From: JAAXTT01 sp964530215
Lineage (GTDB): Bacteria; Bacillota; Desulfotomaculia; Desulfotomaculales; Desulfocucumaceae
Length of the DNA: 45,192 nt
Direction: 5' to 3'
Assembly: GCA_964530215.1 (NCBI GenBank)
Contig: CAZHAJ010000001.1
Location: 1-45,192 of the forward strand
Under the pieces are notes generated by a model that worked only from the letters and a program-made list of their open reading frames with translations, did no database searches and was not told the DNA's origin. The position numbers and the translations under genes were made by a program. Of this stretch, positions 23,853 to 31,878 are shown piece by piece; positions within the stretch are counted from its first letter, which is position 1; each line of letters begins with the position of its first letter.

Positions 23853-24911
23853 TCAGTCATTAATTGATACCAATGACTGAATCTCCAGTTCCGGATGACG
23901 TTCCAGTTCCACCAGTTTATCTCCAATTCTAACCACCGGTCTGCATGGATTATTTCTGTTTGACATCACAATTTGACCTTTGCTCCCGTCACTTAAAGCT
24001 ACAAATTCACCTACGTAACATTCTGCAGTGCGATCACAGAAGGAGAAAAGGATCTTTGTGTCCAATAACCCAAGATTTTCATTTTTCAGTACTTCCAGCA
24101 CTTTGAAGGGACATCCTTGTCCTTTTTCGGCCATTTCGCTGGTTAATTTGTCAAAGGTATCTGCCACTGCCACAAGCTTGGCAACTTGTGGTATTTTTTC
24201 GTCCTTGAGGCCATTGGGATAACCTGAGCCATCGATGCGTTCGTGGTGAAGCAGTGCTCCCAGACAGACATCTTCGTGAAAACCGGAGTTTTTTAAAATT
24301 TCATAGCCAATTTTAGTATGGCTCTCATAATCATCCTGTTCTTTAAAAGAACGTTGGATTTTATATAATATATCGGGATTTAATCTTGTTTTACCAACGT
24401 CATGAAAGAGTCCCGCCACAACATAATCTTTGCTAATATCTTCCGGAAAACCAAGCCAACGGCAGATTACTCCACAGATCAGAGATACATTAATACTGTG
24501 GTTATATGTGTTTTTATCAAGTTGAAGTACATGAGCCAGCGTAGGTATAAGATCATAGGCGGCTTTTGGCTTACTTAAAAGAGAGCCGGGAATATCATAT
24601 GCTTCATCGATTGTCACCGGGTTTCCACTGATTACCGCTTTAATCAGGTCTTCTGATTCTTCATTTGTTTTAATGTAAAGGTCTTTTATCTCTAAAATTT
24701 CCTCAGGACTTATAGTGGGCCAGAAATTTGACGTGTCTTCTTGGGGCCTGTCCACTGAGACACTGGAATAACCAAGTCTTTTAATTATTTTTATATTTTC
24801 CTCTGTAAGAACTGCACCACTGGAAAGTAAAAGGATTTTGTTTCTATTGTAAATATCTTCGTTTAAACGCATTCCCGGCTTTAATTCTTCAGTCATCCGG
24901 ACTATAGCCAA
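23853..24911 (-). CDS. HD-GYP domain phosphodiesterase
   Basis: 352 residues. An N-terminal segment (1-55, ELKPGMRLNEDIY) typical of clostridial HD-GYP proteins is followed by the HD-GYP domain: His138, HD at 170-171 in GLFHDVGKTRL, HHE at 222-224 and GYP at 230-232 in RIDGSGYPNGL, then AVADTFDKLTS. A C-terminal module of about 50 residues (GEFVALSDGSKGQIV onward) ends it. The family hydrolyses cyclic di-GMP; the metal residues look intact, so activity is likely. No sensor or transmembrane domain. The start is TTG at 24911 with a run of G as ribosome site; an ATG five codons in is possible. It starts 12 nt after the DGQHR gene, so it is probably in that operon. Confidence 0.92.
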   Translation of the reverse strand: MAIVRMTEELKPGMRLNEDIYNRNKILLLSSGAVLTEENIKIIKRLGYSSVSVDRPQEDTSNFWPTISPEEILEIKDLYIKTNEESEDLIKAVISGNPVTIDEAYDIPGSLLSKPKAAYDLIPTLAHVLQLDKNTYNHSINVSLICGVICRWLGFPEDISKDYVVAGLFHDVGKTRLNPDILYKIQRSFKEQDDYESHTKIGYEILKNSGFHEDVCLGALLHHERIDGSGYPNGLKDEKIPQVAKLVAVADTFDKLTSEMAEKGQGCPFKVLEVLKNENLGLLDTKILFSFCDRTAECYVGEFVALSDGSKGQIVMSNRNNPCRPVVRIGDKLVELERHPELEIQSLVSIND

Positions 24912-24923
24912 TATATACCCCCC

Positions 24924-26006
24924 CTATTCTTTAAAGTTAAACTCATTTTCTAATACAGAAACAACTAAATGTTCAATCTTATCTGCAGTGGCTTCGACGT
25001 TGGGATAAAATTCATGGGATAAATTTTCATTTCTAATTTTTAAACTTTTTTTAACTTTTTCAAATATATCCATAAAAAATTCCTGCTTTAAAGACTTGTT
25101 CTGTTCCCCCAGTTGGTGCATTTTAGGGAAAGCCTGCATTATTCCGACATATCCAACGGTATTGGATAAAACGGATTGCTTTGGATTATCCCATTCTTCC
25201 GGGAAAACAGCTTTGATAGCGTTAAACAGGTTAAAGAGAATTTTGTAAATATATTCATCTTTTTCAGCTATGAAGTAACGCCTCAAAGGAAGAGACGGGT
25301 CTTCCTTAAGAGGAGTGTTCCTTTTTATCTTCATCATGTCAGTCTCGGGATCATTGGATATGAGAGAGATAAGATGTTGTGCAAATAGCCCTTGGGAAAG
25401 CTTTGAAAGTTTTCCTTCTCTGCTGCCCAGCATTTTTAGCCTCTTATAAAAAGCTGATTTTTCGTCCGCATTAAGCAATCGGGCTATATGATGACAGGTC
25501 TTTTGGGGGCTTCTCTTATCTGAGAGATTAAAGAGTTTATACAATAATGACATAGAGAATTGGGTTTGCTTACTGTTGATAATGGAAAATACATATGCCT
25601 TCTCTTCTTCGGTTAATCCAAACATAAAAACCACAGGCATTACAAAGTCATCAACATGCTCGGACTCTTTAATACCCAAAAGTCTGTGCTGTCCGTCAAT
25701 CACTTCACCGATCACTTTCCCGTCGTCTATTTCCAGTATGTTGTTTTCGAAAAGAAAGCTGGAGATATCTTCGGTTACAGCTATAATTATTGGGGTGGGA
25801 AAGGTTGCGTCCGGGTCTGCACAGTAGATGGAAATATCATGGACACATTTAGATGATCCATTTGAATAGTTACAGTCTGAATCAAACTGTCTCCTAGAAA
25901 AATTTGATATTTCAGCTATTCTTAATATGGTTCTGGCTTCCAGTGCACTGATATAGAAAGTGCCTATGGGCTGAGTTACTCTTATAAAAGGAATTAGTTT
26001 TTTCAA
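24924..26006 (-). CDS. DGQHR-domain protein (DndB-like)
   Basis: 360 residues. DGQHR is at 104-108 in VIGEVIDGQHRLLGI, preceded by PIIIAVTED and followed by MPVVFMFGLTEEEKAYVFSIINSKQTQFS: the pattern of the DGQHR/ParB-like family that includes DndB (regulator and ATPase of DNA phosphorothioation) and DpdB (deazaguanine DNA modification). The helical C-terminal two thirds are unassigned. No dnd or dpd modification genes are in the window, so it is an orphan. The start is TTG overlapping the stop of the upstream membrane-protein gene (TTGA), with AAGGAGG upstream: tight translational coupling. Function unknown; a role in defence or DNA-linked signalling is speculation. Confidence 0.75.
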   Translation of the reverse strand: MKKLIPFIRVTQPIGTFYISALEARTILRIAEISNFSRRQFDSDCNYSNGSSKCVHDISIYCADPDATFPTPIIIAVTEDISSFLFENNILEIDDGKVIGEVIDGQHRLLGIKESEHVDDFVMPVVFMFGLTEEEKAYVFSIINSKQTQFSMSLLYKLFNLSDKRSPQKTCHHIARLLNADEKSAFYKRLKMLGSREGKLSKLSQGLFAQHLISLISNDPETDMMKIKRNTPLKEDPSLPLRRYFIAEKDEYIYKILFNLFNAIKAVFPEEWDNPKQSVLSNTVGYVGIMQAFPKMHQLGEQNKSLKQEFFMDIFEKVKKSLKIRNENLSHEFYPNVEATADKIEHLVVSVLENEFNFKE

Positions 26007-26656
26007 ATTTCTATGCCTCCTTCGATAACGTTATCAATATTACTGGCATTAACCTTCAATTTGTTTACGTTTTTATTATCTGCTAAATGAAAAAAATCCA
26101 TTTCGTGTTTATCAAGGTTTTTAACTGCAAAAATATAAATACTTAAAGCAATGGACAGTAAGTAAAAAATAATCTGAATATATCCGTCAGTTTTACTGTA
26201 TACGTGTGAGGTTAAATTACCTTTGAAAATAGTAATTGCATACTCAGCAGACATAAATATAACCAGTATAAAAGCCAAAATCCATGAACCTATCTGATAT
26301 CTTTTAAATAAAGTTGTTTCATTGCTGTTTAGGTATTGGGTAAATCCGTCATAAAGGGCTATTCCCAATATTGAAATTGAGAAAATATAGAAGTTTCCGT
26401 TTACCAGATTGGTGAAAATGTTTTTTTCCAAACCGATATTGTAGTTGACAAGTAATGACAGGATAATTCCAAACTGACCAATAACAATTACCACTGCCAC
26501 CCAAAGTAAAAAAGTGAAGGACTCCTTTTTAATAACTTGATACGGACTGAAAACATAGAACAATATTCTTAGAGTAAATCTCTTAATATCCCTTAAAAAA
26601 TTAACTATAAAAATAAAAGGCCATGCTAACATTCCTAAAAAGCTTTTTGATTTCAT
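26003..26656 (-). CDS. Four-helix membrane protein, unknown function
   Basis: 217 residues, no family recognised. Hydrophobic segments lie at about 48-72, 87-105, 122-145 and 156-178, with a weaker amphipathic stretch at 8-24. The basic N-terminus suggests it faces the cytoplasm, and a soluble polar C-terminal tail of about 40 residues (DKHEMDFFHLADNKNV onward) follows. ATG with GGAGG 5 nt upstream. First gene of the operon with the DGQHR and HD-GYP genes; it overlaps the former by 4 nt, which argues that the two proteins work together. Very AT-rich compared with neighbours, possibly acquired. Confidence 0.7.
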   Translation of the reverse strand: MKSKSFLGMLAWPFIFIVNFLRDIKRFTLRILFYVFSPYQVIKKESFTFLLWVAVVIVIGQFGIILSLLVNYNIGLEKNIFTNLVNGNFYIFSISILGIALYDGFTQYLNSNETTLFKRYQIGSWILAFILVIFMSAEYAITIFKGNLTSHVYSKTDGYIQIIFYLLSIALSIYIFAVKNLDKHEMDFFHLADNKNVNKLKVNASNIDNVIEGGIEI

Positions 26657-26713
26657 ATAAACCTCCGGTATTTTTGAAGATTATATTAAAGGTAATTATA
26701 CCATTGTCAGAGC

Positions 26714-26742
26714 ATTATATACAGTCTAATAAATCTATACAA
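26714..26742 (-). promoter_or_regulatory. Promoter of the membrane / DGQHR / HD-GYP operon
   Basis: On the minus strand TTGTAT (26742-26737), 17-nt spacer, TATAAT (26719-26714). A second, extended -10 box TGGTATAAT ends at 26695. Either would start transcription 30-55 nt before the first gene. No long operator-like repeat is seen in the about 210 bp between this operon and comM. Confidence 0.55.
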
Positions 26743-26852
26743 CACAGGTAATAGGTTGTATTTATAATACTTCTAATTATTACTGAACTCTATAGGCCTG
26801 TAGTCTTAATTTACAGATTCTCTGTTCTTCAGGCGGAGTCTTTTGTGCTTAA

Positions 26853-26876
26853 AGATTAATTTAAAAAAATTAATCT
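26853..26876 (-). terminator. AT-rich hairpin at the end of comM
   Basis: AGATTAATTT and AAATTAATCT pair over 10 bp (26853-26862 with 26867-26876) with an A/T loop, overlapping the comM stop codon. Weak because it is all A/T and followed by few U. Confidence 0.35.
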
Positions 26877-28381
26877 GTTTTACGGTACTGAAGGGCTTCG
26901 GCTAAATGTTCTATTTTTACATTTTCACTTTGATTTAGATCAGCGATGGTTCGAGCGATCTTTAAAACCTTATTATGAGAACGGGCACTCATTTTTAATT
27001 GTTTAAATGAAGATTTTAGCAGGCTTTTTGCTTCATTGGTAAGATTGCAATATTTCTGAATATCATCTCCGTTCATATGGGCATTGCACCGAATGTGGGA
27101 GCCGGCAAACCTCTCAGTCTGTAATTTTCGTGCTTGTAACACCCTTTTCTTAACAGCCTCAGACCCTTCTGAAGGAAGGGCTTTGCTTAATTCGTCATAA
27201 GACAAAGGAGGTACATTTATCACAATATCAATGCGGTCTAAAATGGGCCCAGAAATTTTTCCCATGTATTTGGAAATTTGCAAAGGAGTGCATTGGCAAT
27301 TTTTAAGAGGGTCTCCGTAATAGCCGCAAGGACAGGGGTTACATGCCCCCACCAAAGTAACTCTGGCAGGGAAGGTGACGGATGCATGGACGCGGGTAAT
27401 GGTTATCACCCCATCCTCTAAGGGTTGCCTTAATGCTTCTAGGCAGTTTTTATTAAACTCGGGCATTTCATCTAAAAATAAAATTCCGTTGTGGGCAAGG
27501 CTTATCTCACCCGGGCGGGGTATCTTACCTCCCCCCACCAGGGAAACGGAAGATGCGCTGTGGTGCGGTGCCCGAAATGGACGATTGCTTATAAAGCCAG
27601 ATTGAAGGAGGCCGGTAAGGCTGTATATTTTTGTGGTTTCAAGAGCTTCCTCGAAAACCATATCGGGCAATATTCCGGTTAAGCAACGAGCTAGCATGGT
27701 CTTTCCGGATCCGGGACTGCCCACCATCAGTAGATTATGACTGCCGGCTGCAGTCACTTCCAAAGCTCTTCGGGCTGCCATTTGTCCGCGGACTGTGGAT
27801 AAATCGATGGAAATTTCCCCGTTTGGGTTTGAAGTTTTTTTAGGCTCGGATTTATGCGGGGGGATGTTTGTTTCTCCTTTTAGAAAGCTGACCAGCTGAT
27901 ATAGCGAGGAGATGGGAAAAACCTCTGATTTAATAGATAAAGCTGCCTCATCGGCATTTTCTGAAGGCACTACAACCGATACCTGACCGCTTTCATATGC
28001 AGCTATTACATTGGGAAGAACTCCGTTTACACCCCTTACTCCTCCGTTTAACGATAGCTCCCCGATAAAGACATACCTGCTACACACCAACGGATCCAAT
28101 TGGTCGGTGGCTGCAAGAATGCCTACAGCAATGGCAAGGTCGTACATAGAGCCTTCTTTTTTTATATCAGCTGGTGCCAGATTAACTGTTATTCTTTTCA
28201 GAGGGAATTCAAAATCTGAGTTTCTGATGGCTGATCTTACTCTTTCCCGGGATTCCTTCACCGATACATCGGGAAGTCCTACAAGATCAAAACAAGGCAA
28301 CCCATTGGAGACGTCAACTTCTACTTTAATTAAGTTTCCCTCTAATCCGTTAAGGGCTGTGCTTTGGGTTATTGCAAGCAA
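26870..28381 (-). CDS. comM: YifB/ComM-family AAA+ ATPase (Mg chelatase-like)
   Basis: 504 residues. An N-terminal Lon-protease-like fold (GLPCFDLVGLPDVSVKESRERVRSAI and ITVNLAPADIKKEG) is followed by the AAA+ module with Walker A MVGSPGSGKTMLA, Walker B GILFLDEMPEF, and a C-terminal Mg-chelatase domain with a small Cys cluster (CNPCPCGYYGDPLKNCQC). In transformable Gram-negatives ComM is a branch-migration helicase for recombination of incoming DNA; the Firmicutes role is less clear. TTG at 28381 is chosen: it gives the family start MLAITQSTALNGLEG and has AAAGAGG upstream. The frame stays open for 29 more codons upstream, without family support. Confidence 0.93.
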   Translation of the reverse strand: MLAITQSTALNGLEGNLIKVEVDVSNGLPCFDLVGLPDVSVKESRERVRSAIRNSDFEFPLKRITVNLAPADIKKEGSMYDLAIAVGILAATDQLDPLVCSRYVFIGELSLNGGVRGVNGVLPNVIAAYESGQVSVVVPSENADEAALSIKSEVFPISSLYQLVSFLKGETNIPPHKSEPKKTSNPNGEISIDLSTVRGQMAARRALEVTAAGSHNLLMVGSPGSGKTMLARCLTGILPDMVFEEALETTKIYSLTGLLQSGFISNRPFRAPHHSASSVSLVGGGKIPRPGEISLAHNGILFLDEMPEFNKNCLEALRQPLEDGVITITRVHASVTFPARVTLVGACNPCPCGYYGDPLKNCQCTPLQISKYMGKISGPILDRIDIVINVPPLSYDELSKALPSEGSEAVKKRVLQARKLQTERFAGSHIRCNAHMNGDDIQKYCNLTNEAKSLLKSSFKQLKMSARSHNKVLKIARTIADLNQSENVKIEHLAEALQYRKTD

Positions 28382-28584
28382 ATATCTGACCTCTTTGTTA
28401 AAATTAGCCGTAAAATATCTGGGCTTGCAACATAATTCTGCATAATGATAAAAGAACCTGCAGTGCAAGGTGCTAAAGTACCAAAAGGCTATAAAAAAAT
28501 GCTGTTTGGTGCTTATTTTGGTTTGAAACTGTACAAACTTTTGGAACTTTGCATTTTATGGTGAGTCATTTATGTTATGGTTAT

Positions 28585-28947
28585 CTAAAATGCGTTGGGT
28601 ATGTGTTCAATTTTTTTTGCAATGCCATCTGACATCATTGTCACTGCAACAACATCAAAACGTACCGAGATATTTTTTAAGTTTTGGGACGCAAGATATA
28701 ACACAGCCAACTGTCTTATCTTTTTTTGCTTTTTAAAGTTTATACTTTCAACAGGTTTTATATAAGCATCAACGGCAACTGTTCTTACCTCTATGAATAC
28801 AAGGCTGTCTTTGTGTTTGGCAATTATGTCCAACTCGCCCAGTTTGCATCGGAAATTTCTATTTATTATTTTAAAGCCTAATTTACTAAGATATTCAGCT
28901 GCCGCATCTTCCCCCATTTTGCCTAAGGTTAGCCTAGATTTTGTCAT
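28585..28947 (-). CDS. yraN: YraN family (UPF0102) nuclease-like protein
   Basis: 120 residues, the whole family length. The PD-(D/E)XK-like core is clear: GKMGEDAAAEYL, then GELDIIAKHKDSLVFIEVRT (Asp, Glu and the ExK-like EVR). AAGGAG precedes the ATG. Often next to rnhB or comM in Firmicutes; here it is 203 bp upstream of comM and probably co-transcribed. It is thought to act on DNA or Holliday-like structures, but its role is not established. Confidence 0.93.
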   Translation of the reverse strand: MTKSRLTLGKMGEDAAAEYLSKLGFKIINRNFRCKLGELDIIAKHKDSLVFIEVRTVAVDAYIKPVESINFKKQKKIRQLAVLYLASQNLKNISVRFDVVAVTMMSDGIAKKIEHIPNAF

Positions 28948-29089
28948 GGCAGTCTCCTTGTTGGTTAATTTAGGTGATTAATTCTTGAAATGCCTGAAAA
29001 ATCCTGCATACCTTTTGTTTTAAGGCGATGGCTTTGTGATGGAGATTACATCTTTAATAAATAGCTTTTAATTATTGAAATTCTTCACG

Positions 29090-29118
29090 TTGCTTATCAG
29101 CAATGCCTCTTATATAAT
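29090..29118 (+). promoter_or_regulatory. Sigma-A promoter of recJ
   Basis: TTGCTT (29090-29095), 17-nt spacer, TATAAT (29113-29118), 29 nt before the recJ start codon. Confidence 0.75.
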
Positions 29119-29147
29119 CTTGATTAATGAATGATTGTGGGGGTAAG

Positions 29148-31811
29148 ATGAATAGACACAGTAAGTGGCAGGTCAGAACTGCCGATCCTATTTTAACTTA
29201 TATATTGGAAAAAGATCTGAATATATCTTCAACGTTAGCAAAATTATTGATCAACAGGGGCATATCCACTGCGGATCAGGCCGAGTTCTTCTTTAACGGA
29301 GGCTTAGGCGATATGTTCGATCCATTCTTGATGGCGGACATGGATAAAGCTGTACATAGAATAGGGACTGCCATCGGCAGTCAGGAGAAAATACTTGTTT
29401 ACGGAGACTATGATGCTGACGGGATCACAGCCACTGCCTTATTGGTAAAGACATTGAGAAGTCTTGGTGCACAGGTGGGATACTATATACCTGACCGTAT
29501 GGATCAGGGCTACGGTTTGCATATTGATGTTTTATCCTGGGCAGGTCAGCAGGATTATAATCTTGTAGTGACAGTGGATTGCGGTGTCACTGCTTTGGAG
29601 GTAATTGAGCAGAATAAGGCACAATGTGGTCCGGATGTCATAATAACAGATCATCATGAAACACTGGATGATATACCCGATGCCGAGGCCGTCCTAAATC
29701 CCAAAAGGAAGGATTGCAATTACCCTTTCAAAGAATTAGCCGGAGTTGGAGTTGCACTTAAATTAGCCCAGGCATTGTTTATACATTTTGGAAAATATAA
29801 GGACAGTTGGATTTCCTATCTTGATTTAGCTTGCCTGGGGACTGTGGCAGACATAGTGCCACTCCACAGTGAGAACAGGATAATAGTAAAACATGGCTTG
29901 CCGGCGTTATTCAATACCGGCAATGTGGGAATCAGTGCATTAATGGATGTATCTGGGCTGAAATCCGGAGTACCGGATACCCGGGAGGTGGGATTTGCTC
30001 TGGTGCCCAGAATAAATGCCGCCGGCAGGATCGGGGATCCGTCTCAGGCAGTTAAACTTTTGTTGACAGAGGATAGTCACGAGGCTGCCGAGTTGTCGAT
30101 GCTGCTTCATAAAAATAATCAGGAAAGGCAAAAAATTGAAAGTCTGGTTCTGGCAGAAGCCATGGGTATGCTGGATGGTGATCCTGATCTGGCTAACCAA
30201 CAGGTTATTGTATTGGCTTCTGCAAATTGGCACTCCGGTGTAGTGGGGATAGTGGCTTCTCGTTTGGCGGATAGATATTTCCGGCCTGTACTGCTGATAG
30301 CATTAGAGGATGGAGAAGGTAAGGGATCGGGTAGGAGTATACCCGGGCTTAACCTTTATAAAGCATTGGGTTCTTGTAAAAAGATTTTAACTAAATTTGG
30401 GGGTCATGCCCAAGCGGTGGGTTTTTCGGTATCTGCAGAAAATGTAGACAAGCTCCGTTATGATATCAATGATTATGCACAAAGAAATGTTAGCGAAGAT
30501 ATTTATACTCCCGGAATTATATTTGACGCAGAAGTATCCCTGGCAGAGATTGATGAAATATTGGTTGATGAAATTAAGCATATGGCTCCCTTTGGTCACT
30601 GCAATCCGGATCCGGTTTTAGCTTGTACCGAAGCAACATTGGTTTCTTGCCGAGAAATCGGCAAAAATGGCGGTCATCTGAAAATGGTTGTTCGGGATCG
30701 GGAGACAATATTGGATGCCATTGCTTTTAGAATGGCCTCTTGTATGGATGAAATAGCAGCTTCTTCTGAGGTTGACCTTGCTTTTTTTCCATCTATTAAT
30801 CTGTGGCAGGGCAGACGTAATCTTCAACTTGAAATAAAAAATATAAGACCGTCCGGAGATGGCTTTGCAAGTGACTTGCAGCAATTCTGCAATTATTCTT
30901 ACTTAAGGGATATCCCCGGTTTTTCGGAGGCTGAAGGTTTATTAAAAAAAATGGGGTCCCTGGCTTTTATCCCGGAATGGGGTGTTGCTCTTCTGCACAG
31001 TTATAAGCAGTGTTCTCACTTCTTTATGCTTAATGAAAGCTACCTGGATAGTTATAGGGTGAAAGACCTTGGCATCGGAAGTCAGAACGCCAATATGCCG
31101 CATATCTTAGATGAACAGAAAATTCCCTGCAAATGGTCTTACCTAAAGTTGCTACTTAACCATGAGGGGAGCGGCAGTCTGATTTTGGTGAATTCTGCAG
31201 CAAGAGCTATGGAAACTGCGATTTTTTTAAATCACTCCGGAATAAATGCTGCTTACTACCATTTAGGTATGGATTCACAAAAAACTACTTCTTTTAAGGA
31301 ATGGTTTGAAGCCGGCAAGGGGGTACTGGTATCTACCTATATGGCCTGGGATGAGTTGGGGATCACACCCGGAAAAGTTTTTTTGTTTCAGCCTCCTCAC
31401 AGTGCCGGAGCTATACAGGCTTTTATTGCTAATGGGATTGAGTGTGTCAGTCTGTTTGGAAACAATGATTTAAGGTCATGTTTAAACAGTTTAGAGGCAG
31501 TTGCCCCTGACCGAGAAAAATTAGTTCATTTTTATAATATAATAAGAAACCAGAAAAAATCAATTAATCCAAGAGATTTGGTGGATATCCTTCGCCAGAG
31601 GAGCCGCCTTGCCCATGCGGATATAAATACCATAGCCTATGGATTGGCGGTTTTTTCTGATATAGATTTAATAAAGTATACAATTAGGGGCAGCGGGCTT
31701 GAGATAGAGTTTAACTCGGTAGAAGGTAAAAAAGATTTAAATGATTCCCTCATATTTCGTACAGGCCAAAATGTTGCAGGGGTTATCAAAAAATGGTGGA
31801 CCGGCAAATAA
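29148..31811 (+). CDS. recJ: Single-strand-specific exonuclease RecJ
   Basis: 887 residues, longer than E. coli RecJ (577) and also than the Bacillus form. DHH phosphoesterase motifs: VYGDYDADGITATALL (GDYDAD at 86-91), VDCGVTA, and DHHE (168-171). The DHHA1 region has GRSIPGLNLYKAL and KFGGHAQAVGFS, then an OB-fold around 450-560. The last about 320 residues form a C-terminal extension as seen in Firmicutes; the part VLVSTYMAWDELGITPGKVFLF recalls a degenerate helicase-like fold. ATG 29148 follows GGGGG; an in-frame ATG at 29127 has no ribosome site. It degrades 5'-ended single strands in recombination and mismatch repair. Confidence 0.95.
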   Translation: MNRHSKWQVRTADPILTYILEKDLNISSTLAKLLINRGISTADQAEFFFNGGLGDMFDPFLMADMDKAVHRIGTAIGSQEKILVYGDYDADGITATALLVKTLRSLGAQVGYYIPDRMDQGYGLHIDVLSWAGQQDYNLVVTVDCGVTALEVIEQNKAQCGPDVIITDHHETLDDIPDAEAVLNPKRKDCNYPFKELAGVGVALKLAQALFIHFGKYKDSWISYLDLACLGTVADIVPLHSENRIIVKHGLPALFNTGNVGISALMDVSGLKSGVPDTREVGFALVPRINAAGRIGDPSQAVKLLLTEDSHEAAELSMLLHKNNQERQKIESLVLAEAMGMLDGDPDLANQQVIVLASANWHSGVVGIVASRLADRYFRPVLLIALEDGEGKGSGRSIPGLNLYKALGSCKKILTKFGGHAQAVGFSVSAENVDKLRYDINDYAQRNVSEDIYTPGIIFDAEVSLAEIDEILVDEIKHMAPFGHCNPDPVLACTEATLVSCREIGKNGGHLKMVVRDRETILDAIAFRMASCMDEIAASSEVDLAFFPSINLWQGRRNLQLEIKNIRPSGDGFASDLQQFCNYSYLRDIPGFSEAEGLLKKMGSLAFIPEWGVALLHSYKQCSHFFMLNESYLDSYRVKDLGIGSQNANMPHILDEQKIPCKWSYLKLLLNHEGSGSLILVNSAARAMETAIFLNHSGINAAYYHLGMDSQKTTSFKEWFEAGKGVLVSTYMAWDELGITPGKVFLFQPPHSAGAIQAFIANGIECVSLFGNNDLRSCLNSLEAVAPDREKLVHFYNIIRNQKKSINPRDLVDILRQRSRLAHADINTIAYGLAVFSDIDLIKYTIRGSGLEIEFNSVEGKKDLNDSLIFRTGQNVAGVIKKWWTGK

Positions 31812-31878
31812 TGTTTTATAATAGTAGAAATTGACTATGGCAGTGTCAGCATTGATAACTGCGGCTAGGAAGATGGCT

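Noticed and set aside
23853..26656. A complete DNA phosphorothioation (Dnd) or Dpd system
   Set aside because: Only the DGQHR member is present; no DndA, C, D, E or Dpd-like genes lie on either side.
28382..28468. 29 extra N-terminal codons for comM
   Set aside because: The family start and the ribosome site both point to TTG 28381; the upstream frame has no homology that I can recognise.
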